A stretch of DNA of 64,000 bases from Lactobacillus sp. CBA3606 (GTDB lineage Bacteria; Bacillota; Bacilli; Lactobacillales; Lactobacillaceae), in assembly GCF_002970935.1 (NCBI RefSeq), contig NZ_CP027194.1, positions 682,001 through 746,000 of the forward strand, in the 5' to 3' direction. Positions within the stretch are counted from its first letter, which is position 1. Each line of letters begins with the position of its first letter. The notes under the pieces were generated by a model that saw nothing but the letters and a program-made list of their open reading frames with translations, had not been told where the DNA came from and made no database searches. A program made the position numbers and the translations under genes. Positions 8,529 through 18,646 of this stretch are shown in pieces.

Positions 8529-8542
8529 ATTATTAAACAACT

Positions 8543-9508
8543 TTAAATTTCTGAATTAAATAACCGATCAACCGGCTGTTGTTCATGAACTAACTTAATG
8601 GCATCACCTAACAATGGTCCCACTGAAAGTTGAACTAACTTGTCGAAATGTTTAGTGGCCGGAATTTGAATCGTATCCGTCACGATAACTTTTTCTAAAG
8701 CTGAATTTTGTAGTTTTTCAGGCGCATCTTGTGAGAAAATGGCATGTGTTGCACAACCATAAATTTTAGCTGCCCCAGCTTGTTTTAAGGCCTGTGCTGA
8801 AACATCGAACCGGGTTCCCGTATCAATCATATCATCAATAACAATCGCGATACGATCTTTGACTTCACCAATAATACTACTTGGCACTTGGCTATCATCA
8901 TCCGGATGGCGATTGTCAATAATCGCAATTGGGGCTCCTAATAGTTCAGCCATCTTGCGGGCCCGGGAAACGCCAGCATGATCGGGTGAAACCACGACCA
9001 AATTGTCAGTAATCCCACGATCTTTAAAGTAACTTGCCAAAATTGGCGCAGCAATTAAATGGTCGACTGGAATATCAAAGAAACCTTGGATTTGCGCAGC
9101 ATGCAAATCAATCGTTAAAATCCGCGTGGCGCGATCTTTTTCTAACAAGGTTGCAATTAATTTGGCCGTAATTGGTTCCCGTGAACGCGCTTTCCGATCT
9201 TGACGTGAATAACCATAATAAGGAATCACCACGTTAATTTCAGCCGCACTAGCCCGACGAAGTGCATCAATCATAATCAATAATTCTAAAATCGTATCAT
9301 TGACTGGTTCTGAAATTGATTGAATGACAAATACTTCGGCGCCACGAATACTTTCTTCAATATTAATTTGAATTTCACCATCACTAAACCGCTTGACCGA
9401 ACTTTGGCCTAACGGAATACCGACGCGTTCCGAAATCTTTTGCGCTAATGGCATATTAGAATTCAAGGCAAATAATTTCAGCTTGGTATTTGATTCATCT
9501 ACTGACAT
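8543..9508 (-). CDS. prs: Ribose-phosphate pyrophosphokinase (PRPP synthase)
   Basis: A 321-residue cytosolic enzyme making PRPP from ribose-5-phosphate and ATP, the precursor of purines, pyrimidines, histidine and NAD. It shows [15 protein letters not shown] (ATP loop region), the flexible-loop [19 protein letters not shown], the metal site [13 protein letters not shown], and the PRPP-binding [11 protein letters not shown]. The ATG at 9508 has GGAGG eight bases upstream; the frame extends to a TTG that lies inside this site. An extended -10 (TGCTATAAT) lies about 40 bases further up. It has its own terminator, so it is a single-gene unit. Lactobacilli often carry a second copy elsewhere. Confidence 0.97.
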   Translation of the reverse strand: MSVDESNTKLKLFALNSNMPLAQKISERVGIPLGQSSVKRFSDGEIQINIEESIRGAEVFVIQSISEPVNDTILELLIMIDALRRASAAEINVVIPYYGYSRQDRKARSREPITAKLIATLLEKDRATRILTIDLHAAQIQGFFDIPVDHLIAAPILASYFKDRGITDNLVVVSPDHAGVSRARKMAELLGAPIAIIDNRHPDDDSQVPSSIIGEVKDRIAIVIDDMIDTGTRFDVSAQALKQAGAAKIYGCATHAIFSQDAPEKLQNSALEKVIVTDTIQIPATKHFDKLVQLSVGPLLGDAIKLVHEQQPVDRLFNSEI

Positions 9509-9547
9509 AACAACCTCCAAAAAATAGTTTCATGACAAACATTCTTA

Positions 9548-9556
9548 ATTATAGCA
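9548..9556 (-). promoter_or_regulatory. Extended -10 promoter of prs
   Basis: On the minus strand TGCTATAAT gives a perfect -10 hexamer (9548-9553) with the TGn extension. No good -35 is visible at 17 bases, which fits an extended -10 promoter. Confidence 0.6.
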
Positions 9557-9634
9557 GTGTCGTCTCACAAAAACAGGTCCAATCTGACTGAATCGTCGCT
9601 TTTTCCATTAGTTGTAACTAACAATTAATTAGAA

Positions 9635-12136
9635 CTAGGTTGCTTGTGCCATGAAATCAGTCGGTTTAATCCCGTCCATGCCAATCATCGGATCAATCTG
9701 CCCATTTCGAATCATGGCCGGTGTTAATCGCTGATCAGCGGTCGGACTTGCAGTTGGTTCAGACGCAGGTGCCGGTGTTGGCGCCACTGGACTTGATTCA
9801 GGTTCAGTTACAGCTGGCTTCGTCACAGGATTGGTGACCGCCTCACCCGCAAAGACTTGTTGTAATCGTTGTGTCAAGGTCGTTAACCGATTGACCGACT
9901 CATTGCTAACGCTCCGCTCAAATGACTTAACATCACCCACTAAAATCAACATTTGTTCGGCACGCGTCACGGCCGTATACAACAAATTACGTTGTAGCAT
10001 CCGTGAAAATTGTGGCACCATCGGTAAGATCACCATTTTAAACTGACTACCTTGCGCCTTATGGATCGACATACTATAAGCCAACGTCAATCGGTTCCAA
10101 TCACTGCGTTGATAGACCACTTCATTTTGTTCAAAAGCAATCGTAATTTGATCTTTTTTGCTCTTATTATGTGGGTCATTTGCCAAATCAATCCCAACAA
10201 TTTTTCCAATATCACCATTAAAAACATTGTCTTCCGGCGAATTGACTAAGTGTAGGACTTTGTCACCAACCCGAAATTGTTGCCCGTTATAAGTTAATTG
10301 TTTTTGTCGCTTGGACTTAACCGGGTTAAAAATATTTTGAACGGTTGTATTTAATTGATCAATACCGGCGGCGCCCCGATACATCGGCGCTAAGATTTGA
10401 ACATCATCCGCTGAAAAACCACGAGTCTGCGCTTTAGCCACAATCTGTTCAATGATGTGGTCAACTTGATACGCCCCACAAGCAATGAATGAGCGGTCTT
10501 TTTGATTGACCGTGAAATCCGCTGGCAAGCGCCCATTCTTAATGGCATGGGCCAACGGAATAATGCTTGAATCATCATCCTGACGATAAATCGTTGTTAA
10601 TTCAATTTGCGGCAGTTGCGGACTTTTTAGTAAATCATGAAAGACTTGTCCCGCACCAACCGATGGTAATTGATCCTTATCTCCCACCAAAATGACCTGC
10701 ATATGACTGGGCACGGCTTGTAATAGTAACCGGAAAAGCTTGGTATCAACCATCGACATTTCATCGATAATTAAGATTCCGCCTTCTAAATCTTTCGTTG
10801 GCATTTCAGGACCATCTTCCCGTCCCGTTAACCCCAATAGCCGATGAATGGTACTAGCAGGTAACCCAGTTGTTTCAGCCATTCGCTTGGCCGCGCGACC
10901 CGTGGGTGCCGCTAACAAGATAGGAAAAGACTTGTCTTTATATTGCTCTAAATCTAATGACACGTCATGGAGCTCCGCAAATAATGCCACCAACCCACGA
11001 ATGATTGTTGTCTTACCAGTCCCCGGTCCCCCCGTCAAAAGAAACAGGTGCGCCGTAATCGCCGACTTTAAGGCTTGGGTCTGCGAGGCATCATAAGTTA
11101 ATTGACTCGCCTTAGCAACATGTTCAATCGCCCGGTCAACTTTTGCCGCCGTTAAGTTGCCATCATTATCCGCATCATTTAGGCGTTTTAGATGCTCCGC
11201 AATGCCCCATTCGGCCTCGTACAAATCGCGTAAATAAATTCGATTCTCATCGCCAACAATTTGATTGTCTTGCGCTAAAGCCACTAATTGATCCGCTAAT
11301 TTTTGTGGATCAATGGCAACATGCCGCGCAGTTTCAAGTAGTTGCATCGTCGCCGTTAGTAGGGGCTTAGCAGTCGTATACGTATCGCCATTTTGCGCAC
11401 TAGTTTCGGTGATTTCAGTTAATAGCCCTGCTCGTAACCGATTGTCCGCTTGGGGATCAATTTGTAACTGCATCGCAATCTGGTCTGCCTTTTTAAAGCC
11501 CACCCCTTTGATATCTTCCACCAATTGATAAGGATTTTCCTGAATGACACTTAATGTATCGCCTTGATACTTGGCGTAGATAGCCGCCGCTAACCGACTC
11601 CCAAAACCGTACGCATTCAACCCAATGATCGTCTGCTCTAGGCCGTTATTCACGCGTAACGTATCCAACAAAGTCTGTTGAACTGAGGCTCTTAATCCAA
11701 TTGGGCGTAAAACCTTAGGGTCAGCTAAGATTGCATCAATGGCATTTTCACCTAAGGTATCAACAATCCGTTCAGCCGTACGACGACCTAATCCAGGAAA
11801 GTCACTCCCCGCTAAATACGCGATGAGGCCGCTACGTGAAGTCGGCGTCTCATTTTGATAGTTATCAGCTTGAAATTGAGTCCCATATTTAGGATGGCGG
11901 ACGGTCTTACCCGTAAACTTATACGTGGCCTCTTCCTGAATATCTGCAAAACTCCCAGTGACTACAATTTCGTCTTCTGACCAGTCAATATTTTGTTCCG
12001 TTACTTTGACCAATAGAACTTTGTAAAAACTATCCGCGCTACTAAAAAAAACGGTCGCCACTTTGCCAACTACAAAGTGCGTCACCGTTTGGCTATTATC
12101 ATCCGCAGCAAATAAACTTTGATTTGTTGTCGTCAC
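9635..12136 (-). CDS. recD2: RecD2-type (YrrC) 5'-3' DNA helicase
   Basis: An 833-residue superfamily 1B helicase of the RecD2 class, which works without RecBC in Firmicutes and acts in DNA repair and replication-fork maintenance. An N-terminal OB-like part and helix-hairpin-helix region (SDFPGLGRRTAERIVDTLGE, GVGFKKADQIAMQLQ) are followed by the helicase core: Walker A GGPGTGKTTIIRGL near residue 370, DEMSMVD, VGDKDQLPSVGAGQV, YRQDDDSSI, and the final SIHKAQGSQF. A Pro/Ala-rich tail of about 80 residues (PVAPTPAPASEPTASPTAD) ends the protein. The start is GTG at 12136 after AAGGTGGTG. It follows the TPR gene by 12 bases. Confidence 0.95.
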   Translation of the reverse strand: MTTTNQSLFAADDNSQTVTHFVVGKVATVFFSSADSFYKVLLVKVTEQNIDWSEDEIVVTGSFADIQEEATYKFTGKTVRHPKYGTQFQADNYQNETPTSRSGLIAYLAGSDFPGLGRRTAERIVDTLGENAIDAILADPKVLRPIGLRASVQQTLLDTLRVNNGLEQTIIGLNAYGFGSRLAAAIYAKYQGDTLSVIQENPYQLVEDIKGVGFKKADQIAMQLQIDPQADNRLRAGLLTEITETSAQNGDTYTTAKPLLTATMQLLETARHVAIDPQKLADQLVALAQDNQIVGDENRIYLRDLYEAEWGIAEHLKRLNDADNDGNLTAAKVDRAIEHVAKASQLTYDASQTQALKSAITAHLFLLTGGPGTGKTTIIRGLVALFAELHDVSLDLEQYKDKSFPILLAAPTGRAAKRMAETTGLPASTIHRLLGLTGREDGPEMPTKDLEGGILIIDEMSMVDTKLFRLLLQAVPSHMQVILVGDKDQLPSVGAGQVFHDLLKSPQLPQIELTTIYRQDDDSSIIPLAHAIKNGRLPADFTVNQKDRSFIACGAYQVDHIIEQIVAKAQTRGFSADDVQILAPMYRGAAGIDQLNTTVQNIFNPVKSKRQKQLTYNGQQFRVGDKVLHLVNSPEDNVFNGDIGKIVGIDLANDPHNKSKKDQITIAFEQNEVVYQRSDWNRLTLAYSMSIHKAQGSQFKMVILPMVPQFSRMLQRNLLYTAVTRAEQMLILVGDVKSFERSVSNESVNRLTTLTQRLQQVFAGEAVTNPVTKPAVTEPESSPVAPTPAPASEPTASPTADQRLTPAMIRNGQIDPMIGMDGIKPTDFMAQAT

Positions 12137-12148
12137 TAGGACACCACC

Positions 12149-12835
12149 TTACGCTTTTTGATTTTTGTGTGGCACTTTATCCGCTGCCGCAACGGTTTTT
12201 TCAATATCACTTAACTGTTGTTGGTGGGCTTTAAAATACGCCGCATCATATTGTTTGGCCTTAGCAAATAAGGCCGCATACGGTTTACCCAGCACCATCG
12301 CCGTTAAGCCAGCATTAAAATTAGCCGGACCATGCTGCGGATTTTGAGCCAATACTTTTTGATAAAAGTCGTATGCCTGTTCATTATTGCCTAACGCAAG
12401 TAAAATGTTTGCCGTTAACAGATTCACGTCAATCGCCGTGGGCCGTTGTTCTTGAACCGTTAACGCCCAAACCAGCGCATGTTGATAATCTTTTTTAGCC
12501 ATTAACGTCTGTGCCATCATTAAATAAGCATCGGCCTTTAACTTTGGGTCATCAATCGTTTGATAAGCCGCTAACGCCCGATTATATTCTCCAGCTTGAT
12601 AATAGATATTGCCGAGCGCATACGTTAAAAGATTATGTGCCCGCGTCACTTGCTCGAAACGACCTAACGCTTTCATCGCTAACGCCTCAGCTTGTTCATA
12701 ATCTTGACCAGCGGTTAGAACCACGGTCAAATCATAATAAGCCTGATAATCATCTGGATGGTGGTCAATCGTCGTGACCAGTTGATGAATTAAAGCCTGT
12801 TGTGCTGCTTTAGTTGCTGCTTTCGTCTTAGCCAA
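12149..12835 (-). CDS. TPR-repeat protein, partner of RecD2 gene
   Basis: A 228-residue soluble protein with tetratricopeptide repeats: pairs of helices with the W/L/G/Y/A/P spacing are visible in DYQAYYDLTVVLTAGQDYEQ, GNIYYQAGEYNRALAAYQTI, AYLMMAQTLMAKKDYQHAL and ANILLALGNNEQAYDFYQKV. Such proteins are scaffolds; no enzyme motif is present. The start is TTG at 12835 (MAKTKAATKAAQQ), nine bases after AGGAGG; that site overlaps the stop codon of the upstream phosphatase gene, so an apparent longer frame into that gene is not real. The phosphatase-TPR-recD2 order suggests one transcript. Its specific role is unknown. Confidence 0.88.
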   Translation of the reverse strand: MAKTKAATKAAQQALIHQLVTTIDHHPDDYQAYYDLTVVLTAGQDYEQAEALAMKALGRFEQVTRAHNLLTYALGNIYYQAGEYNRALAAYQTIDDPKLKADAYLMMAQTLMAKKDYQHALVWALTVQEQRPTAIDVNLLTANILLALGNNEQAYDFYQKVLAQNPQHGPANFNAGLTAMVLGKPYAALFAKAKQYDAAYFKAHQQQLSDIEKTVAAADKVPHKNQKA

Positions 12836-12848
12836 GTCCGGCCACCTC

Positions 12849-13514
12849 CTAAATCGTATCTGTGGGATCAGGTTCTCGGGACAAATATGACGTATCATTC
12901 CATAGTAATAAGTTATAATGCTTACCACGATCGCGCGTTTCTAAAATCGTCGTGCTCGTATTTGATAAGCCACCACGTTGCCGTAAAGTCGCTAATGAGG
13001 CCCCCAGTAACGTATTCACTAAGGCATTTAAAGCCGCACCGTGACTCACGACCAATACATTATCGGTCCGACGTGGATTAGCAGCGACGATTTGATTAAT
13101 TGCCGGCGTCATTCGTTTTAATAATTGCTGAAAACTCTCGCCATGAATCGTTGTGGGATCATAATGATCAGGATGTTGCCGAAAATCTTCAAATTCCAGC
13201 GGATAGCGCTCTGCTACGTCAGTAAATGCCATCCCTTCCATTTTTCCTAAATTAAATTCACGTAAGCGACTCAAAATCGTCAGCGACAAGCCCGGTTGAC
13301 TTAAATCTTGTTGGAGCGTCATTGCTGTATCCCGTGCTCGTTTTAAGGGACTCGCATAAATATGGCTAAACTGAATATCATGTAAAGCCGCCGCTAATTG
13401 ATGAATTTCATCATAGCTCGCTGGTAACAACGGTGAATCACCTTGAGACCCTTGATAACGGCCCTCCAAGTTCCATTCCGTTTTTCCATGGCGAACAAAT
13501 AGTAGTTTTGTCAA
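12849..13514 (-). CDS. gpmB: Histidine phosphatase family protein (phosphoglycerate mutase-like)
   Basis: A 221-residue enzyme of the histidine phosphatase superfamily. The catalytic motif RHGKTEWN is at residues 8-15 and the second histidine lies in VLVVSHGAALNALV near residue 155. The residues YQGSQGDSPL follow as in the cofactor-dependent mutase/phosphatase group. Members without firm mutase context usually act as broad phosphatases, so the gpm name does not imply a glycolytic role. The start is TTG at 13514 after GAGGAAG. Its TAG stop forms part of the next gene's ribosome binding site, so coupling with the TPR gene is likely. Confidence 0.88.
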   Translation of the reverse strand: MTKLLFVRHGKTEWNLEGRYQGSQGDSPLLPASYDEIHQLAAALHDIQFSHIYASPLKRARDTAMTLQQDLSQPGLSLTILSRLREFNLGKMEGMAFTDVAERYPLEFEDFRQHPDHYDPTTIHGESFQQLLKRMTPAINQIVAANPRRTDNVLVVSHGAALNALVNTLLGASLATLRQRGGLSNTSTTILETRDRGKHYNLLLWNDTSYLSREPDPTDTI

Positions 13515-13552
13515 ATCATTACTTCCTCATCTCAATCACAATTTCGACCCTA

Positions 13553-13558
13553 ATTATA
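13553..13558 (-). promoter_or_regulatory. -10 box upstream of the phosphatase-TPR-recD2 unit
   Basis: TATAAT on the minus strand lies 39 bases before the phosphatase start. No convincing -35 is visible, so this is a candidate only. Confidence 0.45.
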
Positions 13559-13649
13559 CTTTCTATTATGCCAGTTTTAGCCGTAGTTTTCAAAAAGTTC
13601 TCCAACTACTATAAATTAAAATTATGTCAACTAGTTAATTAAACGCTGC

Positions 13650-13683
13650 AACTAAAAAAACGGTCCCCTAATGGTTACCGTTC
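13650..13683 (-). terminator. Terminator of the Ktr operon
   Basis: On the minus strand AACGGT (13677-13682) pairs with ACCGTT (13659-13664), followed by seven T. It lies directly after the ktrA-type stop. Confidence 0.8.
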
Positions 13684-13687
13684 TAAG

Positions 13688-14350
13688 CTACTTCGTTAGC
13701 GCTGCATCTAATTCGCGAACCCCTTTAATCGGTCCAACGACGGTTAACACATCGTGTAACGCAATTGTATCGGTTGGCTGTGGTGACACGTTAATATCAG
13801 CCCCATGCTTAATGGCAATCACGGTCAAGCCATACCGTTTGCGAAATTTTAGATCAATTAGATTCTGGTTCGTTAAATTATCATCAGTAATCTCAATTGC
13901 GGCTAAGGTGTATTCATCACTTAAATCAATAAAATTCAGAATATGATTCGTCAGTAATTTTCGGACGATGGTATGCCCCATATCACGCTCTGGGAAGACC
14001 ACCTTGTCCGCCCCGACACGTTCTAAAACTCGCCCTTGATCACTCGTCTCAGCCTTTGCAATCACATGTTTAGCGCCTTGTTCCTTACTTAACATGGTCG
14101 TTAAAATACTGGCTTCCATATTATTACCAATTCCGATAATAACATAATCAAAACTATCAATATTTAATTCCTTTAAAACGGCCTCATCGCGCGTATCCGC
14201 AATCATCGTTTGCGTTGCAACATCCATCAATTTATTAACCGGACCCTCATGAATGTCCACGGCTAGTACTTCTTGTTGCGCAGCCGCTAACGTCCGGACC
14301 ACGCTTTCACCGAAGCGTCCTAAGCCAAACACTGCAAAATTCTTTTTCAT
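13688..14350 (-). CDS. ktrA: Potassium uptake regulatory subunit (KtrA/KtrC, RCK protein)
   Basis: A 220-residue cytosolic gating subunit of the Ktr potassium transporter. The N-terminal RCK_N Rossmann domain shows the nucleotide motif FAVFGLGRFGESVV and the acidic strand end AVDIH. The C-terminal RCK_C domain spans about 135-220. It forms a ring under the membrane subunit encoded immediately upstream and responds to ATP/ADP, and in many Firmicutes to c-di-AMP at RCK_C. It starts 15 bases after the membrane subunit gene, with AAGGGGG ten bases before its ATG. Confidence 0.93.
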   Translation of the reverse strand: MKKNFAVFGLGRFGESVVRTLAAAQQEVLAVDIHEGPVNKLMDVATQTMIADTRDEAVLKELNIDSFDYVIIGIGNNMEASILTTMLSKEQGAKHVIAKAETSDQGRVLERVGADKVVFPERDMGHTIVRKLLTNHILNFIDLSDEYTLAAIEITDDNLTNQNLIDLKFRKRYGLTVIAIKHGADINVSPQPTDTIALHDVLTVVGPIKGVRELDAALTK

Positions 14351-14365
14351 GCAACATCGTCCCCC

Positions 14366-15715
14366 TTAACCAATCAAAATATTTTCTTCAGGATAACGAA
14401 TCAAATTCGTTTTCGCTTGTCGCCGTGATAAAGCATAGAGCGACGTAAAAATACCCACCCGGCCAATAAACATTAGTAGCATAATCACAAATTTTCCCAC
14501 TAATGTTAATTTAGCCGTTAAGCCAAGACTTAAGCCAACTGTGCCAAAAGCCGATAAAACTTCAAAGACAATGTATTCCAAGCCCATCCCTTTAGGAATT
14601 GTCTCCGTTTGCGCTAAAATCAACGCCGCCACGGTTAAAACTACACTCGCTAAAAAGACTAATAATAATGCCCGGTTCAAGTTATTTTGACTAAACCGTC
14701 GATGACCATATTCGACATCCGCACGACCACGCAATTGGGCAATACTTTGAAAGACTAAAATCCCAAAGGTAGTCGTTTTAATCCCCCCGGCAGTTGATCC
14801 AGGGGTCCCCCCGATAAACATCAGGACCATAATCACTAAGACACTCCCAGCCTGTAACCGGGTAACTGGAATCACTGAAAAACCCGCCGTTCGTGGTGAA
14901 ACACTCATAAATAAGGTGTTCATAATCCGATCAAGCCAACTGGTATCTGCTGGCAATAGTGCCAGCCCTCGTTCAGTCACTAGTAACAAGATAAAGCCTA
15001 AGACAAACAGACTAATCGTGGTCACCAATGTTAATTTTGAGTTCAAGCTCAAGCGGTGACGCTCATGATAAAGTAATAGATCACGCCAGACTAAGAATCC
15101 CAGGCCACCCGCAATCACGAGCACCATCGTCACCAGCAAGACGTACGGATCACTCTGAAAAGTCGCCATACCGTTGGTAAAGATATTAAAACCAGCATTA
15201 CAAAATGACATGATGGCATGAAATAACGATAAAAAAAGACCTGACTGCCAGCCATAGCGTGGGACAAAATCAAGGGCTAATAGCCCAAAGCCGCCTAATT
15301 GAAATAATAACGACAGGCCAATGACATATTGCATAACACTTTTCGTATCACTTAAATTCTCAAGATTCAGTGATTCCTTGACTAACAATTGTGTTGATAG
15401 GCCCAAGTTGCGCCGCATTAAATTTGAAATCAAGACTGCAAACGTCATGTAACCCAACGCACCGACTTCTGACAATCCCATAATGACGATTTTACCAAAC
15501 AACGTCCAATGGGTCATTGCAACCACATTTAACCCGGTGATACAAGTGGCTGAAGTGGCCGTAAATAACGTATTAATCAATGCCGTTGCTTGCCCGCTTT
15601 GTGCCGCAATTGGTAACGATAATAAAACCGTCCCCATCGTAATCACTAAAATAAATCCCGCTACCATTTTTTTCGATAACGTGTCAAAAAAATTAAACCG
15701 CCGTAATTTTTCCAT
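14366..15715 (-). CDS. ktrB: Potassium uptake membrane subunit (KtrB/KtrD)
   Basis: A 449-residue membrane protein of the Trk/Ktr/HKT superfamily, with four M1-P-M2 repeats. Selectivity-filter regions with the conserved glycine are seen at CITGLNVVAM, CNAGFNIFTNG, SPRTAGFSVIP and FGTVGLSLGL. The third-repeat intramembrane loop contains GGTPGSTAGGIKTTT, typical of KtrB. It imports K+ driven by the sodium or proton gradient. The length is normal. The ATG at 15715 has AGGA ten bases upstream. It forms a two-gene operon with the RCK subunit. Confidence 0.94.
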   Translation of the reverse strand: MEKLRRFNFFDTLSKKMVAGFILVITMGTVLLSLPIAAQSGQATALINTLFTATSATCITGLNVVAMTHWTLFGKIVIMGLSEVGALGYMTFAVLISNLMRRNLGLSTQLLVKESLNLENLSDTKSVMQYVIGLSLLFQLGGFGLLALDFVPRYGWQSGLFLSLFHAIMSFCNAGFNIFTNGMATFQSDPYVLLVTMVLVIAGGLGFLVWRDLLLYHERHRLSLNSKLTLVTTISLFVLGFILLLVTERGLALLPADTSWLDRIMNTLFMSVSPRTAGFSVIPVTRLQAGSVLVIMVLMFIGGTPGSTAGGIKTTTFGILVFQSIAQLRGRADVEYGHRRFSQNNLNRALLLVFLASVVLTVAALILAQTETIPKGMGLEYIVFEVLSAFGTVGLSLGLTAKLTLVGKFVIMLLMFIGRVGIFTSLYALSRRQAKTNLIRYPEENILIG

Positions 15716-15787
15716 AATCGCCCAATCCTATATATCCATTCTTTCCCTTAGCTTAAGCAACCCTAGCTAGAAATGCAAGACCCCATT

Positions 15788-15831
15788 TTAAAAAAAGGCC
15801 CCTAATGGCGACAAGTCGTCATCAGGAGCCC
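15788..15831 (-). terminator. Terminator of mnmA
   Basis: A 14-bp imperfect stem (15797-15810 with about 15816-15830, one mismatch and several G-T pairs on the minus strand) is followed on the minus strand by TTTTTTT. Confidence 0.8.
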
Positions 15832-15862
15832 TAAATAAGCTCATTTAAGTCACTAACCGAAC

Positions 15863-16993
<1,131 letters not shown>

Positions 16994-17069
16994 TCACCAT
17001 CATTTCCAAAAGATTCTGGAGAATCCACGATTTGAAGGTCGTACAATTCCAGTAAGTACCATTATAACA

Positions 17070-17099
17070 AAGAAAACGCCAGCTGCAAGCCAGGCGTTT
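17070..17099 (-). terminator. Terminator after the DUF1831 gene
   Basis: AAACGCC (17074-17080) pairs with GGCGTTT (17093-17099); on the minus strand TTTTCTTT follows. It separates the desulfurase-DUF1831 pair from mnmA, unless read-through occurs. Confidence 0.7.
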
Positions 17100-17104
17100 C
17101 CCAA

Positions 17105-17446
17105 TTAAACTTCAACTAAGAGATCACGGTCAATAAAACTGGTTAAAAGGAACCGTAGTTGTTCAACCGCTTCCGGATGGGCATCATTTTTAAAAATATC
17201 CGCACGTTGTAACCCGTTACCCGTTACCGTCGCCATTTTAAAAGCCGTTAAATCAGCATTAACTGCCATTTTCAACTTAAAAGCTGCTTGATAAGGGGTG
17301 TTAGGGTCCAATGAACGTTCAAAAGTGAATACCCCTGATTTACCCTTCGCAAAACCTAAATCCATTAATGTATACTTCTTGATTGCCGAACTTAATTGAT
17401 ACGTTTTCGTATCACCCGCAAGTTTCACCGTCGTTGTATAAGCCAT
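17105..17446 (-). CDS. DUF1831 family protein
   Basis: A 113-residue soluble protein starting MAYTTTVKLAGDTKTYQLS. It matches what I know of the DUF1831 family, which in lactobacilli is regularly found between a class V desulfurase and mnmA. It has no cysteine, so it cannot itself carry a persulfide. Its conserved context suggests a helper role in desulfurase activity or tRNA thiolation; this is inference, as no biochemical function is known to me. It starts 22 bases after the desulfurase gene. Confidence 0.85.
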   Translation of the reverse strand: MAYTTTVKLAGDTKTYQLSSAIKKYTLMDLGFAKGKSGVFTFERSLDPNTPYQAAFKLKMAVNADLTAFKMATVTGNGLQRADIFKNDAHPEAVEQLRFLLTSFIDRDLLVEV

Positions 17447-17468
17447 CGTGACAACCTCCTTTTAATGT

Positions 17469-18620
17469 TTAACGCTTGGATAACCGATTAACCGTGTTGG
17501 TTAATACCGTGATAAATTGATCTAAATCGGCCTTAGTCGTGTAACGCCCGAAACTCAGCCGAATAGATTCATTCACCCGTGGCGAATCTTTGCCAAACAT
17601 CGCAATCAACACGTGTGACGGCTCCAGACTCCCCGCAGTACAAGCTGAACCACCAGAAACTGCGATACCACCTAAATCTAGATTCGTTTGCATGGTATAA
17701 GTTGAAATGCCTTTAATCCAAAGATTCAAGACATGTTGTAAGTTATCCGGTCCCAAAGTACCGTTCACGTCAAAATCAATGTGATTAGCCGTCAATTGGT
17801 CCACGACATATTGCTTAAAATCAGCATACTTACTTTGGCGATGCGCTTTTTCAGTCGGCGTCAATTCCTTAACGGCTTGCGCAAAACCCGCAATTGCCGG
17901 CACATTTTCAGTTCCGGCACGCCGCTTGTCTTCTTGCTCCCCACCTTTAATTAAGCTTGGAAAGTTAATGCCATTGCGTTTATACAAGAAACCAATAAAC
18001 TTAGGGCCATTAATCTTGTGCGCTGAAGTCGACAACATATCAATATGATCACGCTGAACATCAATATCCAATAGGCCGTATGCTTGCACAGCATCCGTAT
18101 GGAACCAAGCTTGATGGTCCTTTAAAAGGTCACCAATCTCATGAATCGGCATGTGAGACCCGACTTCATTGTTCCCCATCATAATTGAAACTAGGATCGT
18201 ATCTGGCCGTAAAGCGGCTTTAAAATCAGCTAGCTTAATATTACCGTTGGCATCCACAGGTAAATACGTCACTTCAAAGCCCCGCTGCTCTAAAACAGCT
18301 AATGACTTTAAAATGGCTTGATGCTCAATTGCTGTGGTAATAATATGCTTACCTAAATTTTGCCGCACTAACGCCGTTTGCATGATGGCTGTGTTATCGC
18401 CTTCCGTCCCACCACTATTGAAAATAATATCATCGTCAGGCGCATTGATACTTTGCGCAATGACATGGCGACTATCGTCTAAGACTTCGCGAGCAGCCCG
18501 CCCAAACGCATGGGTACTCGAGGCATTGCCAAACGTATTCGTCATGCGCGTCATCATTTCGGTGACAACTGATTCCGCCATGGGGGTAGTCGCTGCGTTA
18601 TCTAAATACACTTGCTTCAT
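17469..18620 (-). CDS. iscS: Cysteine desulfurase (IscS/NifS-like)
   Basis: A 383-residue pyridoxal-phosphate enzyme that takes sulfur from L-cysteine. Visible are the PLP region FNSGGTEGDNTAIM, the HTDAVQAYG block, the Schiff-base lysine in STSAHKINGPKF near residue 203, and the active cysteine in SGGSACTAGSLEPSHVL near residue 325 on its flexible loop. The downstream DUF1831 and mnmA genes, and the absence of an iscU or suf scaffold gene nearby, point to tRNA thiolation as its main job, like B. subtilis YrvO. Confidence 0.95.
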   Translation of the reverse strand: MKQVYLDNAATTPMAESVVTEMMTRMTNTFGNASSTHAFGRAAREVLDDSRHVIAQSINAPDDDIIFNSGGTEGDNTAIMQTALVRQNLGKHIITTAIEHQAILKSLAVLEQRGFEVTYLPVDANGNIKLADFKAALRPDTILVSIMMGNNEVGSHMPIHEIGDLLKDHQAWFHTDAVQAYGLLDIDVQRDHIDMLSTSAHKINGPKFIGFLYKRNGINFPSLIKGGEQEDKRRAGTENVPAIAGFAQAVKELTPTEKAHRQSKYADFKQYVVDQLTANHIDFDVNGTLGPDNLQHVLNLWIKGISTYTMQTNLDLGGIAVSGGSACTAGSLEPSHVLIAMFGKDSPRVNESIRLSFGRYTTKADLDQFITVLTNTVNRLSKR

Positions 18621-18646
18621 TTGAACGCTTCCTTTTAAAAATAAAT

